Assembly (NCBI GenBank): GCA_964438995.1
Contig: CAYTMQ010000005.1
Coordinates: forward strand, 153,843-217,842
Direction of reading: 5' to 3'
Origin: JABMMZ01 sp964438995
Lineage (GTDB): Bacteria > Bacteroidota > Bacteroidia > NS11-12g > UBA955
Length of the DNA: 64,000 nt
How positions within the stretch are numbered: position 1 is the first letter of the stretch; every line of letters begins with the position of its first letter. Positions 9,896 through 17,589 of this stretch are shown piece after piece. Under the pieces are notes generated by a model. It was given only the letters and a program-made list of their open reading frames with translations. It was not told the origin of the DNA and ran no database searches. A program made the translations under genes and the position numbers.

Positions 9896-10813
9896 ATGAA
9901 AAAAGAAGATTTGAGATTGGTTTTTTTCGGCACGCCTGACTTTGCAGTAGCGTCATTAAAAGCAATAGTAGACGCAGGTTACAATGTTGTTGCGGTGGTG
10001 ACAGCACCTGATAAAGCTGCTGGAAGAGGCTATCAAATTCAAATGTCTGCCGTTAAAAAGGCTGCAATTGAATTGGGTATTGATGTGTTACAACCTGAAA
10101 AATTAAAATCCCCTGAATTTATAGAACATTTGCGTTCATACAAAGCCGATTTACAAATTGTCATTGCTTTTAGAATGCTTCCTGAACTTGTATGGAACAT
10201 GCCACCAATGGGTACTTTTAATTTGCATGCCAGTTTATTGCCTGCATACAGAGGTGCTGCTCCAATCAATCATGCCATCATAAATGGAGAAAAGACAACT
10301 GGTGTGACCACATTCTTTCTAAAACATGAAATTGATACAGGCAGCATCATTGCTCAAGCTTCTACACCCATTCACGACGATGATAATGCAGGCTCTCTTC
10401 ACGATAGATTGATGCCTCTTGGAGCTGAACTGGTTGTAAAATCATTAGATAATATTTGCAATGGACAGGCTAAATTAATGGAACAACAAGAAGGACAATA
10501 TCCTACAGCTCCAAAGATTTTTACTGAAACATGCAAAATCGATTGGCATCAACCTGCATTAAAAGTCCACAATTTGATTAGAGGATTATCACCCTACCCT
10601 GCAGCATTTACTGAGTTTATGGGCAAAAAACTTAAAGTGTTTAAAACGACTATTACAGATAGAGCATCGTCTCAAGTTGGCTTAATAGAAATAGTAGGCA
10701 AAGACAAATTGGTAGCACATTGCAATGATGTTCAAATTGAATTGAACGATGTTCAAATGGAGGGCAAGAAACGGTTATCAGTAAGAGATTTCATCAACGG
10801 TATTCACCATTAA
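9896..10813 (+). CDS. fmt: Methionyl-tRNA formyltransferase
   Basis: Transfers a formyl group from 10-formyl-tetrahydrofolate to initiator Met-tRNA in the cytoplasm. The protein is 305 residues, the normal length. It begins with the Rossmann motif LRLVFFGTPDFAV. The active-site stretch FNLHASLLPAYRGAAPIN carries the catalytic Asn and His, and HEIDTG supplies the catalytic Asp. The C-terminal tRNA-binding domain (HNLIRGLSPYPAA, then the final 70 residues) is complete. An in-frame GTG at 9887 lies inside the probable promoter, so the ATG at 9896 is chosen. The gene is monocistronic. Its TAA interlocks with the stop codon of the convergent thioredoxin-like gene (TTAA, 10810-10813). Confidence 0.96.
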   Translation: MKKEDLRLVFFGTPDFAVASLKAIVDAGYNVVAVVTAPDKAAGRGYQIQMSAVKKAAIELGIDVLQPEKLKSPEFIEHLRSYKADLQIVIAFRMLPELVWNMPPMGTFNLHASLLPAYRGAAPINHAIINGEKTTGVTTFFLKHEIDTGSIIAQASTPIHDDDNAGSLHDRLMPLGAELVVKSLDNICNGQAKLMEQQEGQYPTAPKIFTETCKIDWHQPALKVHNLIRGLSPYPAAFTEFMGKKLKVFKTTITDRASSQVGLIEIVGKDKLVAHCNDVQIELNDVQMEGKKRLSVRDFINGIHH

Positions 10814-11301
10814 TTTCTCTTTCCCAATCCACCTTCTACCATATCAATTATTTCGTTGGTATACCAATTAATACCTTCTACTTTTTTAACAAGAACTTTT
10901 CCTTCTTTACTGATTAAATATGTGGTTGGAAATGCTGAAACGCCTAGATCTTTTTTAAGTCCTTTAGAACTTTGATAAATGTTTAAAGCCGATGGAAATT
11001 TTTCTTTAAATAGTTTCAATTTGTTGACATCTTCATCGCTTACCAAAAGAATTTCGATTTCATCACCAAAATGCTCTTTTAGCAATTGCAATTGAGGTTG
11101 TTCTTTGACACAATCAGAACACCAAGTTTGAAAATACGACAAGACATACACTTTACCTTTCAAATTTTCAGGATTAAAAGTTTTTCCAGATAAGTCTTTA
11201 AGTTCGGGCAAGGTTGGAGTGGCGGCTGCCGTCATGTTTCTCATGATTAAGAATCCAATACCTACAGCGAGCAACACAAATAGCAATAAAAACGGTCTCA
11301 T
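10810..11301 (-). CDS. TlpA-like membrane-anchored thioredoxin-fold protein
   Basis: A 163-residue thioredoxin-fold protein held in the membrane by an N-terminal hydrophobic segment (residues about 4-20) with the catalytic domain outside the cytoplasm. The redox motif is WCSDC (Cys61, Cys64) after the typical strand VYVLSYFQTW. The cis-Pro loop reads FPTTYLI. The arrangement fits TlpA/ResA-type periplasmic reductases, which reduce disulfides in apocytochrome c or in secreted proteins; the substrate cannot be told. It has its own TATATTTG element at 11313-11320, 11 nt from the ATG. It converges with fmt. Confidence 0.85.
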   Translation of the reverse strand: MRPFLLLFVLLAVGIGFLIMRNMTAAATPTLPELKDLSGKTFNPENLKGKVYVLSYFQTWCSDCVKEQPQLQLLKEHFGDEIEILLVSDEDVNKLKLFKEKFPSALNIYQSSKGLKKDLGVSAFPTTYLISKEGKVLVKKVEGINWYTNEIIDMVEGGLGKRN

Positions 11302-11412
11302 TTAATGTGGCGCAAATATACATTTTTTCGATTATTAAATAATTCTGGCCTTTTGTCGAAAAATACGCGAGAAGTTATCAAAATAAAATAATTTGCGTGA
11401 AATTTTATGTTC

Positions 11413-13998
11413 ATGAAAAAGATATTATACCTTATTTGTCTAAGTATTATTGGTGGTCAAACCACGCTTTCTGTTGCCCAAAGAAAGAAGGATACAGCTC
11501 CAGAACCGCCTAAAACGCCTGTAGCGCCTTCTGCTAGTCAAGGCCCCCCAACTATTGCAGATAAAGTAAAGAAATCTAAGAAGATAGATGGTTTATTTAC
11601 TTTGTATAGAGATACAACTACTGGCTCATTATTGATGCTGGTAAAAAAGTCTCAACTTGAAAAAGAATACATCTATTTTAGTTATATCGAAAATGGTAAC
11701 ACTACTACTGGTCACAACAAAGGTACCTTTAGAGACAATAAAGTCTTTAAAATAAAGAAATACTATAATCAGATTGAATTTATCAATCAAAACAACAATT
11801 TTTACTTCAATCCCAATAACCCTATTTCTAAAGCAGCAAATTCCAATATTTCGAATGCGATAATGAGCAGTGAAAAAATTGTAGCCGCTGATGAAAGCAA
11901 AGGTGAATATTTGATTGAAGCAGACAATATTTTCCTTACAGAAAATCTATACCAAATCAAACGCGGTGGCGCAATGCCAATGCCTGGCACTTTTAATTTA
12001 GGCATGCTAAGTAAAACCAAAACCAGGTATGAAAACATCAAAAACTATCCTGAGAATACTGATATTGTTGTGAGATACGTCTATGACGACCCTAGCTCAA
12101 GAGGCACAGGAAGTGAAGCAATTGCCGATGGTAGATATGTTGAAATTTTACTACAACACAGTTTAATTGAGATGCCTCAGAACGATTTCAAACCGAGAAT
12201 GGACGACCCTAGAATTGGTTACTTTACAACCCAAGTAAATGACATGACAACAGTGGATGCCATCAATTACCGCGACTTGATTCACAAATGGAATTTGGTT
12301 AAAAAAGACCCTAACGCTGCATTATCAGAGCCAGTTAAACCTATTACTTGGTGGATTGAAAATACCACACCTAAAGAATTCAGACCTATTATTAAAGAAG
12401 CCATTTTACAATGGAATATTGCCTTTGAAAAAGCAGGATTTAAGAATGCCGTTCAAATATTTGAACAACCAGACGATGCCGATTGGGAAGCAGGCGATAT
12501 CAGATACAATGTTTTGAGATGGACCAGCAGTCCAGAACCTCCGTTTGGTGGATACGGACCGAGCTTTGTGAATCCGAGAACTGGAGAAATACTTGGAGCC
12601 GACATCATGTTAGAATGGGTTTTCATCACCAATAGATTGAAATCTCAGAAAGTATTTGACAAAGCTGGTTTGGAATGGTTAATGGACATGGATGCTACTG
12701 CTTATGAAGACCCTCATCATTGTGCGGCTGGCGAACACATGCACCAACAAAATTTATTAGGCTTGCAATATTTAGCTATGAACAACGCTGATGAAACAGA
12801 AATTAACCGTTTCATTTCTGAATCTTTGTTTTATTTGATATTGCATGAAGTTGGTCATACAATGGGCTTGAACCACAACATGAAAGCCAGTCAGTTGCAT
12901 AGCCTAACCGATTTGTATGACATGACAAAAACCAATGCCATTGGATTGACTGGAAGTGTAATGGATTACCCAGCCGTAAATTTCAGCAACAGAAAAGGCA
13001 TAAAAACTCAATATTACACAACCCGTCCAGGTCCATACGATTTATGGGCCATCGAATTTGGATATTACCAAGAATCTGATGATGCTGCCGATAAAGATAG
13101 AAGAGAAAAGATTTTAGCAAGAAGCACCGAACCTCAGTTGGCATTTGGAAACGACGCCGATGACATGAGATCTCCTGGAAAAGCAATTGACCCAAGAGTA
13201 ATGATTGGTGATATGAGTGGCGACGCGATTGGATTTGCAAGAGAACGCATTGGATTGATAAAAAATCTTCAAACCAATTTGTTGAGTGAATATGGTAAGA
13301 ACAACAGAAGTTTCCATGAACTAAGAAGCAGTTATTTGGTGTTAAGCAGCGAATGGACCACACAAGCCGGTGTTGTTTCTAGATATATTGGAGGAGTGTA
13401 TGTTGACAGAAGTTTTAGCAACCAAGTAACTACAGTAAAACCATTTACAGCAGTGCCTTATGAGACACAAAAAAGTGCCATGAAGTTTTTAACTGATAAT
13501 GTTTTTGCGCCTAACGCCATGGAAATTCCAAGTGATTTATTACCATACTTACAACAACAAAGAAGAGGTTTTGACTTCTTTGCGAGTGGTGAAGATCCAA
13601 AGATTCTTGACAGAGTATTGAACATGCAAAATTCTGTTTTAATGCATTTGTTGCACCCTAACACATTGCAAAGGATAAATGACAGCAAATTGTATGGCGG
13701 CAACAAATACGAAATCGGTGAAATGTTTAAGGACTTAAGCAATGCCATTTTCCAGGCCGACATGAATGGAGATATTAACATGTATAGACAGAATTTACAG
13801 TCACTGTACATTCAATACCTCACTTACATAGTCAATTCTCCGATGTACGATTACATAAGTAAGGCTAAAGCTCATAATCAGCTACTTAATATTCAGAAGC
13901 AAATTCAGCTTAGTTTACCTTCGTCGATAGGAAACGCCAAAGAACATAAGATTTATATACTTTCGTCGATAAAATCGGCATTAGAGCCTAAAAAGTAA
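11413..13998 (+). CDS. Secreted zinc-dependent metalloprotease (DUF5117/DUF4953 type)
   Basis: An 861-residue exported metalloprotease. The signal peptide is MKKILYLICLSIIGGQTTLSVAQ, followed by a Pro-rich linker. The zinc site is HEVGHTMGLNHN near residue 478, an extended metzincin-type HExxHxxGxxH, with a downstream Met-turn-like SVMDYP. The layout (N-terminal DUF5118/5117-like region, then the catalytic DUF4953 region) is that of a large uncharacterised Bacteroidota family. No T9SS tail is seen, so it is probably periplasmic. An ATG two codons upstream (11407) is also possible; MKKIL is the more typical signal-peptide start. No operon partner. Confidence 0.9.
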   Translation: MKKILYLICLSIIGGQTTLSVAQRKKDTAPEPPKTPVAPSASQGPPTIADKVKKSKKIDGLFTLYRDTTTGSLLMLVKKSQLEKEYIYFSYIENGNTTTGHNKGTFRDNKVFKIKKYYNQIEFINQNNNFYFNPNNPISKAANSNISNAIMSSEKIVAADESKGEYLIEADNIFLTENLYQIKRGGAMPMPGTFNLGMLSKTKTRYENIKNYPENTDIVVRYVYDDPSSRGTGSEAIADGRYVEILLQHSLIEMPQNDFKPRMDDPRIGYFTTQVNDMTTVDAINYRDLIHKWNLVKKDPNAALSEPVKPITWWIENTTPKEFRPIIKEAILQWNIAFEKAGFKNAVQIFEQPDDADWEAGDIRYNVLRWTSSPEPPFGGYGPSFVNPRTGEILGADIMLEWVFITNRLKSQKVFDKAGLEWLMDMDATAYEDPHHCAAGEHMHQQNLLGLQYLAMNNADETEINRFISESLFYLILHEVGHTMGLNHNMKASQLHSLTDLYDMTKTNAIGLTGSVMDYPAVNFSNRKGIKTQYYTTRPGPYDLWAIEFGYYQESDDAADKDRREKILARSTEPQLAFGNDADDMRSPGKAIDPRVMIGDMSGDAIGFARERIGLIKNLQTNLLSEYGKNNRSFHELRSSYLVLSSEWTTQAGVVSRYIGGVYVDRSFSNQVTTVKPFTAVPYETQKSAMKFLTDNVFAPNAMEIPSDLLPYLQQQRRGFDFFASGEDPKILDRVLNMQNSVLMHLLHPNTLQRINDSKLYGGNKYEIGEMFKDLSNAIFQADMNGDINMYRQNLQSLYIQYLTYIVNSPMYDYISKAKAHNQLLNIQKQIQLSLPSSIGNAKEHKIYILSSIKSALEPKK

Positions 13999-14055
13999 TT
14001 TATCAACATTACATAATTTATTCATTTAATATATTGATTATCATATAATTAAATC

Positions 14056-14114
14056 TTTGTAATCACCACTCTCAAAATATAAATTTGGTATTATTTCGCC
14101 AAAATTTAGATTTG
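14056..14114 (+). promoter_or_regulatory. Two stacked Bacteroidota-type promoters for the RRM gene
   Basis: TTTG (14056-14059), 20 nt, then TAAATTTG (14080-14087) forms a complete -33/-7 promoter. The TTTG inside that -7 box (14084-14087) is in turn 19 nt from a second -7 match, TAGATTTG (14107-14114). The two promoters thus share a box, and starts about 27 nt apart are predicted. Confidence 0.6.
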
Positions 14115-14143
14115 TTTTCAATTAAACTTAATCGCTTATTGAA

Positions 14144-14425
14144 ATGAGAATTTACATAGGAAACCTTAACTACAGATTGAGGACTGAAGAGCTAAAGGAG
14201 GTCTTTCTCCCATTTGGGGAAGTCGTCGGAGCTAAGATTGTTCGAGATCAAGAAACAAAGCGCAGCAAAGGCTTCGGTTTTGTCGAAATGGCAAACGAAG
14301 CGGATGGTCAGAGGGCCATCGAAGCTTTAAATGAACAAGATTTAAAAGGACGGAAAATGATAGTTACGATGGCTAAGCCCAGAGATATCAATACCCCAGT
14401 TGAGAATCAGAATTCAGAAAATTAA
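14144..14425 (+). CDS. Single-RRM RNA-binding protein
   Basis: A 93-residue protein made of one RNA recognition motif and a short acidic, Asn-rich tail. RNP2 is IYIGNL (residues 3-8) and RNP1 is KGFGFVEM (42-49), with the aromatic residues that stack on RNA bases in place. Such small RRM proteins are known from Bacteroidota and cyanobacteria, where they bind single-stranded RNA and affect mRNA stability or translation; the targets here are unknown. The ATG at 14144 sits directly before RNP2, so no other start is plausible. It is monocistronic, with stacked promoters upstream and a strong terminator downstream, which suggests high expression. Confidence 0.93.
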   Translation: MRIYIGNLNYRLRTEELKEVFLPFGEVVGAKIVRDQETKRSKGFGFVEMANEADGQRAIEALNEQDLKGRKMIVTMAKPRDINTPVENQNSEN

Positions 14426-14440
14426 AATTTTTTCATTTAA

Positions 14441-14470
14441 AAAGACAACCTAATAAGTTGTCTTTTTTTT
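14441..14470 (+). terminator. Intrinsic terminator after the RRM gene (probably bidirectional)
   Basis: AAGACAAC / GTTGTCTT stem with a CTAATAA loop and eight or more T residues. On the other strand the A-rich side also gives a short U-tract, so it can serve the convergent gene ending at 14469. Confidence 0.9.
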
Positions 14471-15293
14471 ACAAATAAGAATTTCGTATTAGATACTGAA
14501 GAATTTCTTTTAAGTCTGATTCACTTTTGGTCATCACTGTATGAAATCTATTGTCTTTATAGCTCAGCAATTTCCAATCGTGGTTGTTTAATGTCTTTTC
14601 TGTTGCAGTACATATCAATACGCCTTTTGAGTTGTAAATCATAAAGTGGCGCGTCGGACCAAATTGACCTGCTAGTGTATCTGCTACAAAAGATGCGAAC
14701 ATTACCTTATCTTGAAAAATGTTCTCGTCGGTTATAACTATTTCGGCATTGGTATTTCTTGGCGCTATAATCGACCTCATCATGGTGACAGTATCTCTAT
14801 GACTTCTTTGACCATTAAGTTCGTTTGCAGGAATTTTGCCTTTTAGTGTTGTAAAAATAAACGTCTTATTTGTATCCAATCCATAAGAATTTATCAAATC
14901 ATACTGACACAACGCTGAGTATGGATTATAGGTCTCAATATCTTTTAATTTGATATCGCATTCTAATTGTAATCTTGGAAATTCGTAGTGTGTGTAATAC
15001 ACTTTTTGTCCATTAAAATTGTTGTAATTCAACAAATCAATTAATACCAATACATCGGTGTCACCAGGTTTATAAATTGCTTGAGTAGATGTTCCCGCCA
15101 ACATATTTGATTCTATTGTCGCCACAACACCTTTAGCAATCCCTGAACAATACAAGGTATCTCTGCTTTCGATAGCGGTACCATTCAATTTAGACTCGCT
15201 AACAGCCTTTTGATGCTGTTTATCTGACACTTTTTTCTGTGCATTTACCGAGTACATCGACCCGATAAAAAAAACAATTAAAAGAAATCTCAT
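14469..15293 (-). CDS. Secreted protein, unknown function
   Basis: A 274-residue exported protein with signal peptide MRFLLIVFFIGSMYSVNAQ; I recognise no family. After a Lys/Ser-rich linker it has one alpha/beta-looking domain, with stretches such as VLVLIDLLNYN and HFMIYNSKGVLICTA. No T9SS tail is visible, so the periplasm is likely. Its ATG follows the stop of the upstream ABC ATPase gene by 1 nt, so the two are co-transcribed. It is the last gene of the scoA-mnmD-ABC block. A link with the ABC protein, for instance an envelope process, is inference from position only. Confidence 0.75.
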   Translation of the reverse strand: MRFLLIVFFIGSMYSVNAQKKVSDKQHQKAVSESKLNGTAIESRDTLYCSGIAKGVVATIESNMLAGTSTQAIYKPGDTDVLVLIDLLNYNNFNGQKVYYTHYEFPRLQLECDIKLKDIETYNPYSALCQYDLINSYGLDTNKTFIFTTLKGKIPANELNGQRSHRDTVTMMRSIIAPRNTNAEIVITDENIFQDKVMFASFVADTLAGQFGPTRHFMIYNSKGVLICTATEKTLNNHDWKLLSYKDNRFHTVMTKSESDLKEILQYLIRNSYL

Positions 15294-15294
15294 A

Positions 15295-15891
15295 TCAATC
15301 TTCAGAAATTTTCAAATTTATATCTGTCCAATTTACTTCAATGTCTTGATTGCCTGCCACAATGCAAATTTTAGACTTAACAGAATCAAGACAATTCTTA
15401 TACCACAGTTCGCCCTGTCTATCCATATTTGTTAGAGGTTCATCAAGTAAAATTATGGGTGAGTTTGAAGCAAAACACAAAGCTGTCTTCAACCTTTGAA
15501 GCATGCCACTAGAAAAGTGTTTTAATGGTTTGTCTGTGTCTTTGTTTTGAAAAAGAGCAAAATCGACAAATGTTTCAAACGGCATATTCGTTTTTTGCAA
15601 ACCCAAATACAAATGGTGGATTTCTCTGAGTGAAAACTCCATTGGCAATTCTAAATATGGCGCCGACATAGCCATTAATTCATTTGGTTTAAAGTTGGAA
15701 TTTTTATCTACCAATATCTTTCCTTCAGATGCTTGGGTTAAACCATAAACAACTTGCATTAATGTAGATTTTCCAGCTCCATTTTTTCCAGTAATAGACA
15801 AACTCTGACCGCTGTTAAGCGTGAGGTCAATTCCTTTAAAGAGCCAATGGCCTTGAATTTTCTTACCTATATGTTCTAATTGAAGTTCCAA
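15295..15891 (-). CDS. Stand-alone ABC transporter ATP-binding protein
   Basis: A 198-residue ABC ATPase. Walker A is GKNGAGKST (35-43), the signature is FSSGMLQR (a variant of LSGGQ) and Walker B is IILLDEP followed by a NMD D-loop. Where the switch histidine is expected the sequence reads VAGNQDI, so the H-loop seems altered. At under 200 residues it is as small as the CcmA-type ATPases, but no membrane subunit is encoded nearby. It is followed after 1 nt by a secreted protein gene and preceded after 15 nt by mnmD. The partner permease must be elsewhere, or the protein works alone. Confidence 0.85.
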   Translation of the reverse strand: MELQLEHIGKKIQGHWLFKGIDLTLNSGQSLSITGKNGAGKSTLMQVVYGLTQASEGKILVDKNSNFKPNELMAMSAPYLELPMEFSLREIHHLYLGLQKTNMPFETFVDFALFQNKDTDKPLKHFSSGMLQRLKTALCFASNSPIILLDEPLTNMDRQGELWYKNCLDSVKSKICIVAGNQDIEVNWTDINLKISED

Positions 15892-15906
15892 TTTTGCTTT
15901 GCAATA

Positions 15907-16602
15907 TTAATCAATTTTGATGGCAATGGTCATTTCTCTTTTGCCATTTGCCCCTCTGGGATGCTGTACGTCGAAACCCAAAGATTTAAGATTGCGCTTA
16001 AATTGTCCTTGAGCACAATAGGTTGTTAGTCTGGCATTTTTATCCATGATGTTTTTAACTTTTTCTAAAGACGAAACCGACCATAGTTCGGGTTGCTTAG
16101 AGGGCGCAAATGCATCAAAGTACACCAAATTACATGCACGACCAGTTTGTTTTAAAACTGAGACTGGGTCTAACTGTTCTAAAGGAGTTGTATCAATATA
16201 ACATTTAAAATTTTGAGTGATTTCTATCCATTCATTTTGAGTGGCATACATTTGTTCTAGATATTGAATTGAAGAAGGTAAGGTTTGAAAATCTTGAAAA
16301 TAAGATTTGATCAATTTTAAATTGGGCAAATAAGGTTCTAAGCTGTAATAATGACACATTACATCTTTTGGCAATGCATCAATTGTAAGAAGCGCATTCA
16401 TTGCAGTTCCGAATCCCAATTCAAATACATACACATCTTTACAACCATTAAGAAGTAATGGCGTTAACCCATTGTCTATGTATACATGTTGACTTTCTGA
16501 TAGTGCGCCATGCAATGAGTGGTATGTCTCATTTAACTCAGGCAGAAAAAGGGTATTACTGCCATCTTCAGTGCGTTTGATTTGAATACCATTTAGGCTC
16601 AT
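15907..16602 (-). CDS. mnmD: tRNA wobble-uridine methyltransferase MnmD
   Basis: A SAM-dependent methyltransferase of 231 residues, equivalent to the N-terminal domain of MnmC. It makes the last methylation in 5-methylaminomethyl-2-thiouridine at tRNA position 34. The SAM motif is ELGFGTAMNALL. The family-specific stretch YFDAFAPSKQPELWS is present, as is the C-terminal RGANGKREMTIAI. No FAD-dependent MnmC2 domain is attached, as is usual in this phylum. It starts 1 nt after the stop of scoA and is therefore translated from the same message. Confidence 0.9.
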   Translation of the reverse strand: MSLNGIQIKRTEDGSNTLFLPELNETYHSLHGALSESQHVYIDNGLTPLLLNGCKDVYVFELGFGTAMNALLTIDALPKDVMCHYYSLEPYLPNLKLIKSYFQDFQTLPSSIQYLEQMYATQNEWIEITQNFKCYIDTTPLEQLDPVSVLKQTGRACNLVYFDAFAPSKQPELWSVSSLEKVKNIMDKNARLTTYCAQGQFKRNLKSLGFDVQHPRGANGKREMTIAIKID

Positions 16603-16603
16603 A

Positions 16604-17302
16604 TCAAGCCTTTTTTCTTACTGTTCTTTGCTCAATGCGTTTCTCGTAATTAGAACCTTGGAATATTCTGTGAACGTATATACCTGGAGTATGAATTTCA
16701 TTTGGATTTAAAGTTCCGGCAGGCACCAATTCTTCCACTTCAGCGATGGTTACTTTACCAGCCATTGCCATCATTGGATTAAAATTCCTAGCAGTTTCTT
16801 TAAAAATCAAATTACCGTGGGTATCGCCTTTCCAAGCTTTCACAATAGCAAAATCCGCATCAAAAGCATATTCCAATAAATAGGTTTTGCCATTGAAATC
16901 GCGGGTCTCTTTACCAATTGCGACTTCGGTACCAACACCTGCTGGTGTAAACACAGCTGGCATACCATAACCTGCAGCCATACATCTAGTAGCAAGTGTC
17001 CCTTGAGGTATCAATTCAACTTCCAATTCACCAGAAAGCAATTGGCGTTCGAACTCAGCATTTTCGCCAACATAAGACGAAATCATTTTCTTAACTTGTT
17101 TTGTTTGCAACATCAAACCAATACCGAAATCATCGACACCAGCATTGTTGCTGATACATGTCAACTGTTTGGTGCCCTTTTTCACAAGAGCAGTGATGCA
17201 ATTTTCTGGAATACCACACAATCCAAATCCACCTAACATGATAACAGCACCATCGTGTATGTCTTTTATAGCTTCATCAGCATTAGAAACAAGCTTATTC
17301 AT
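16604..17302 (-). CDS. scoA: 3-oxoacid CoA-transferase subunit A
   Basis: The alpha subunit (232 residues) of succinyl-CoA:3-oxoacid CoA-transferase, which activates acetoacetate and similar acids with CoA. The N-terminal DGAVIMLGGFGLCGIPEN and the later AFDADFAIVKAWKGDTHGN are characteristic. The catalytic Glu belongs to subunit B, normally encoded directly after subunit A. Here the next gene is mnmD, so subunit B must be elsewhere. A one-mismatch -7 element (TATATTCG, 17307-17314) ends 4 nt before the ATG. Confidence 0.93.
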   Translation of the reverse strand: MNKLVSNADEAIKDIHDGAVIMLGGFGLCGIPENCITALVKKGTKQLTCISNNAGVDDFGIGLMLQTKQVKKMISSYVGENAEFERQLLSGELEVELIPQGTLATRCMAAGYGMPAVFTPAGVGTEVAIGKETRDFNGKTYLLEYAFDADFAIVKAWKGDTHGNLIFKETARNFNPMMAMAGKVTIAEVEELVPAGTLNPNEIHTPGIYVHRIFQGSNYEKRIEQRTVRKKA

Positions 17303-17435
17303 GCCGCGAATATAAGTATTTTAAAAAAAATTTGTTTCTTCAAGCAACACATTTAAAACTTCTTGTGTCTTATATAAAAATTCGATCGAAGTAGAGTAGC
17401 TGATAAGTTTAAGTTCTCATGATTCAATAATGCGT

Positions 17436-17462
17436 AAAAACCCGGTTTCACCGGGTTTTTTA
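17436..17462 (+). terminator. Strong intrinsic terminator with no gene feeding it
   Basis: Stem ACCCGGT / ACCGGGT with a 3-nt loop (TTC), flanked by AAAA and TTTTTT. It lies between two divergent genes (scoA at 17302 on minus, the ELWxxDGT gene at 17590 on plus), where no coding transcript ends. It may close a small RNA or a leader transcript. Confidence 0.8.
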
Positions 17463-17589
17463 TTTGTTTTCGACGAAAATTAAGCCATTTTATCCCATTT
17501 TTATCGAATTTGACAATGTTATGTAATAATGCCTAAAATTAAATCAATTAATTATTTTAATTTTCAGAAAAAATCAAAATGTAATATTT

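Noticed and set aside
12983..13811. Several minus-strand frames of 67-126 codons inside the zinc protease gene
   Set aside because: They lie fully opposite a well-supported coding sequence and have no recognisable domains.
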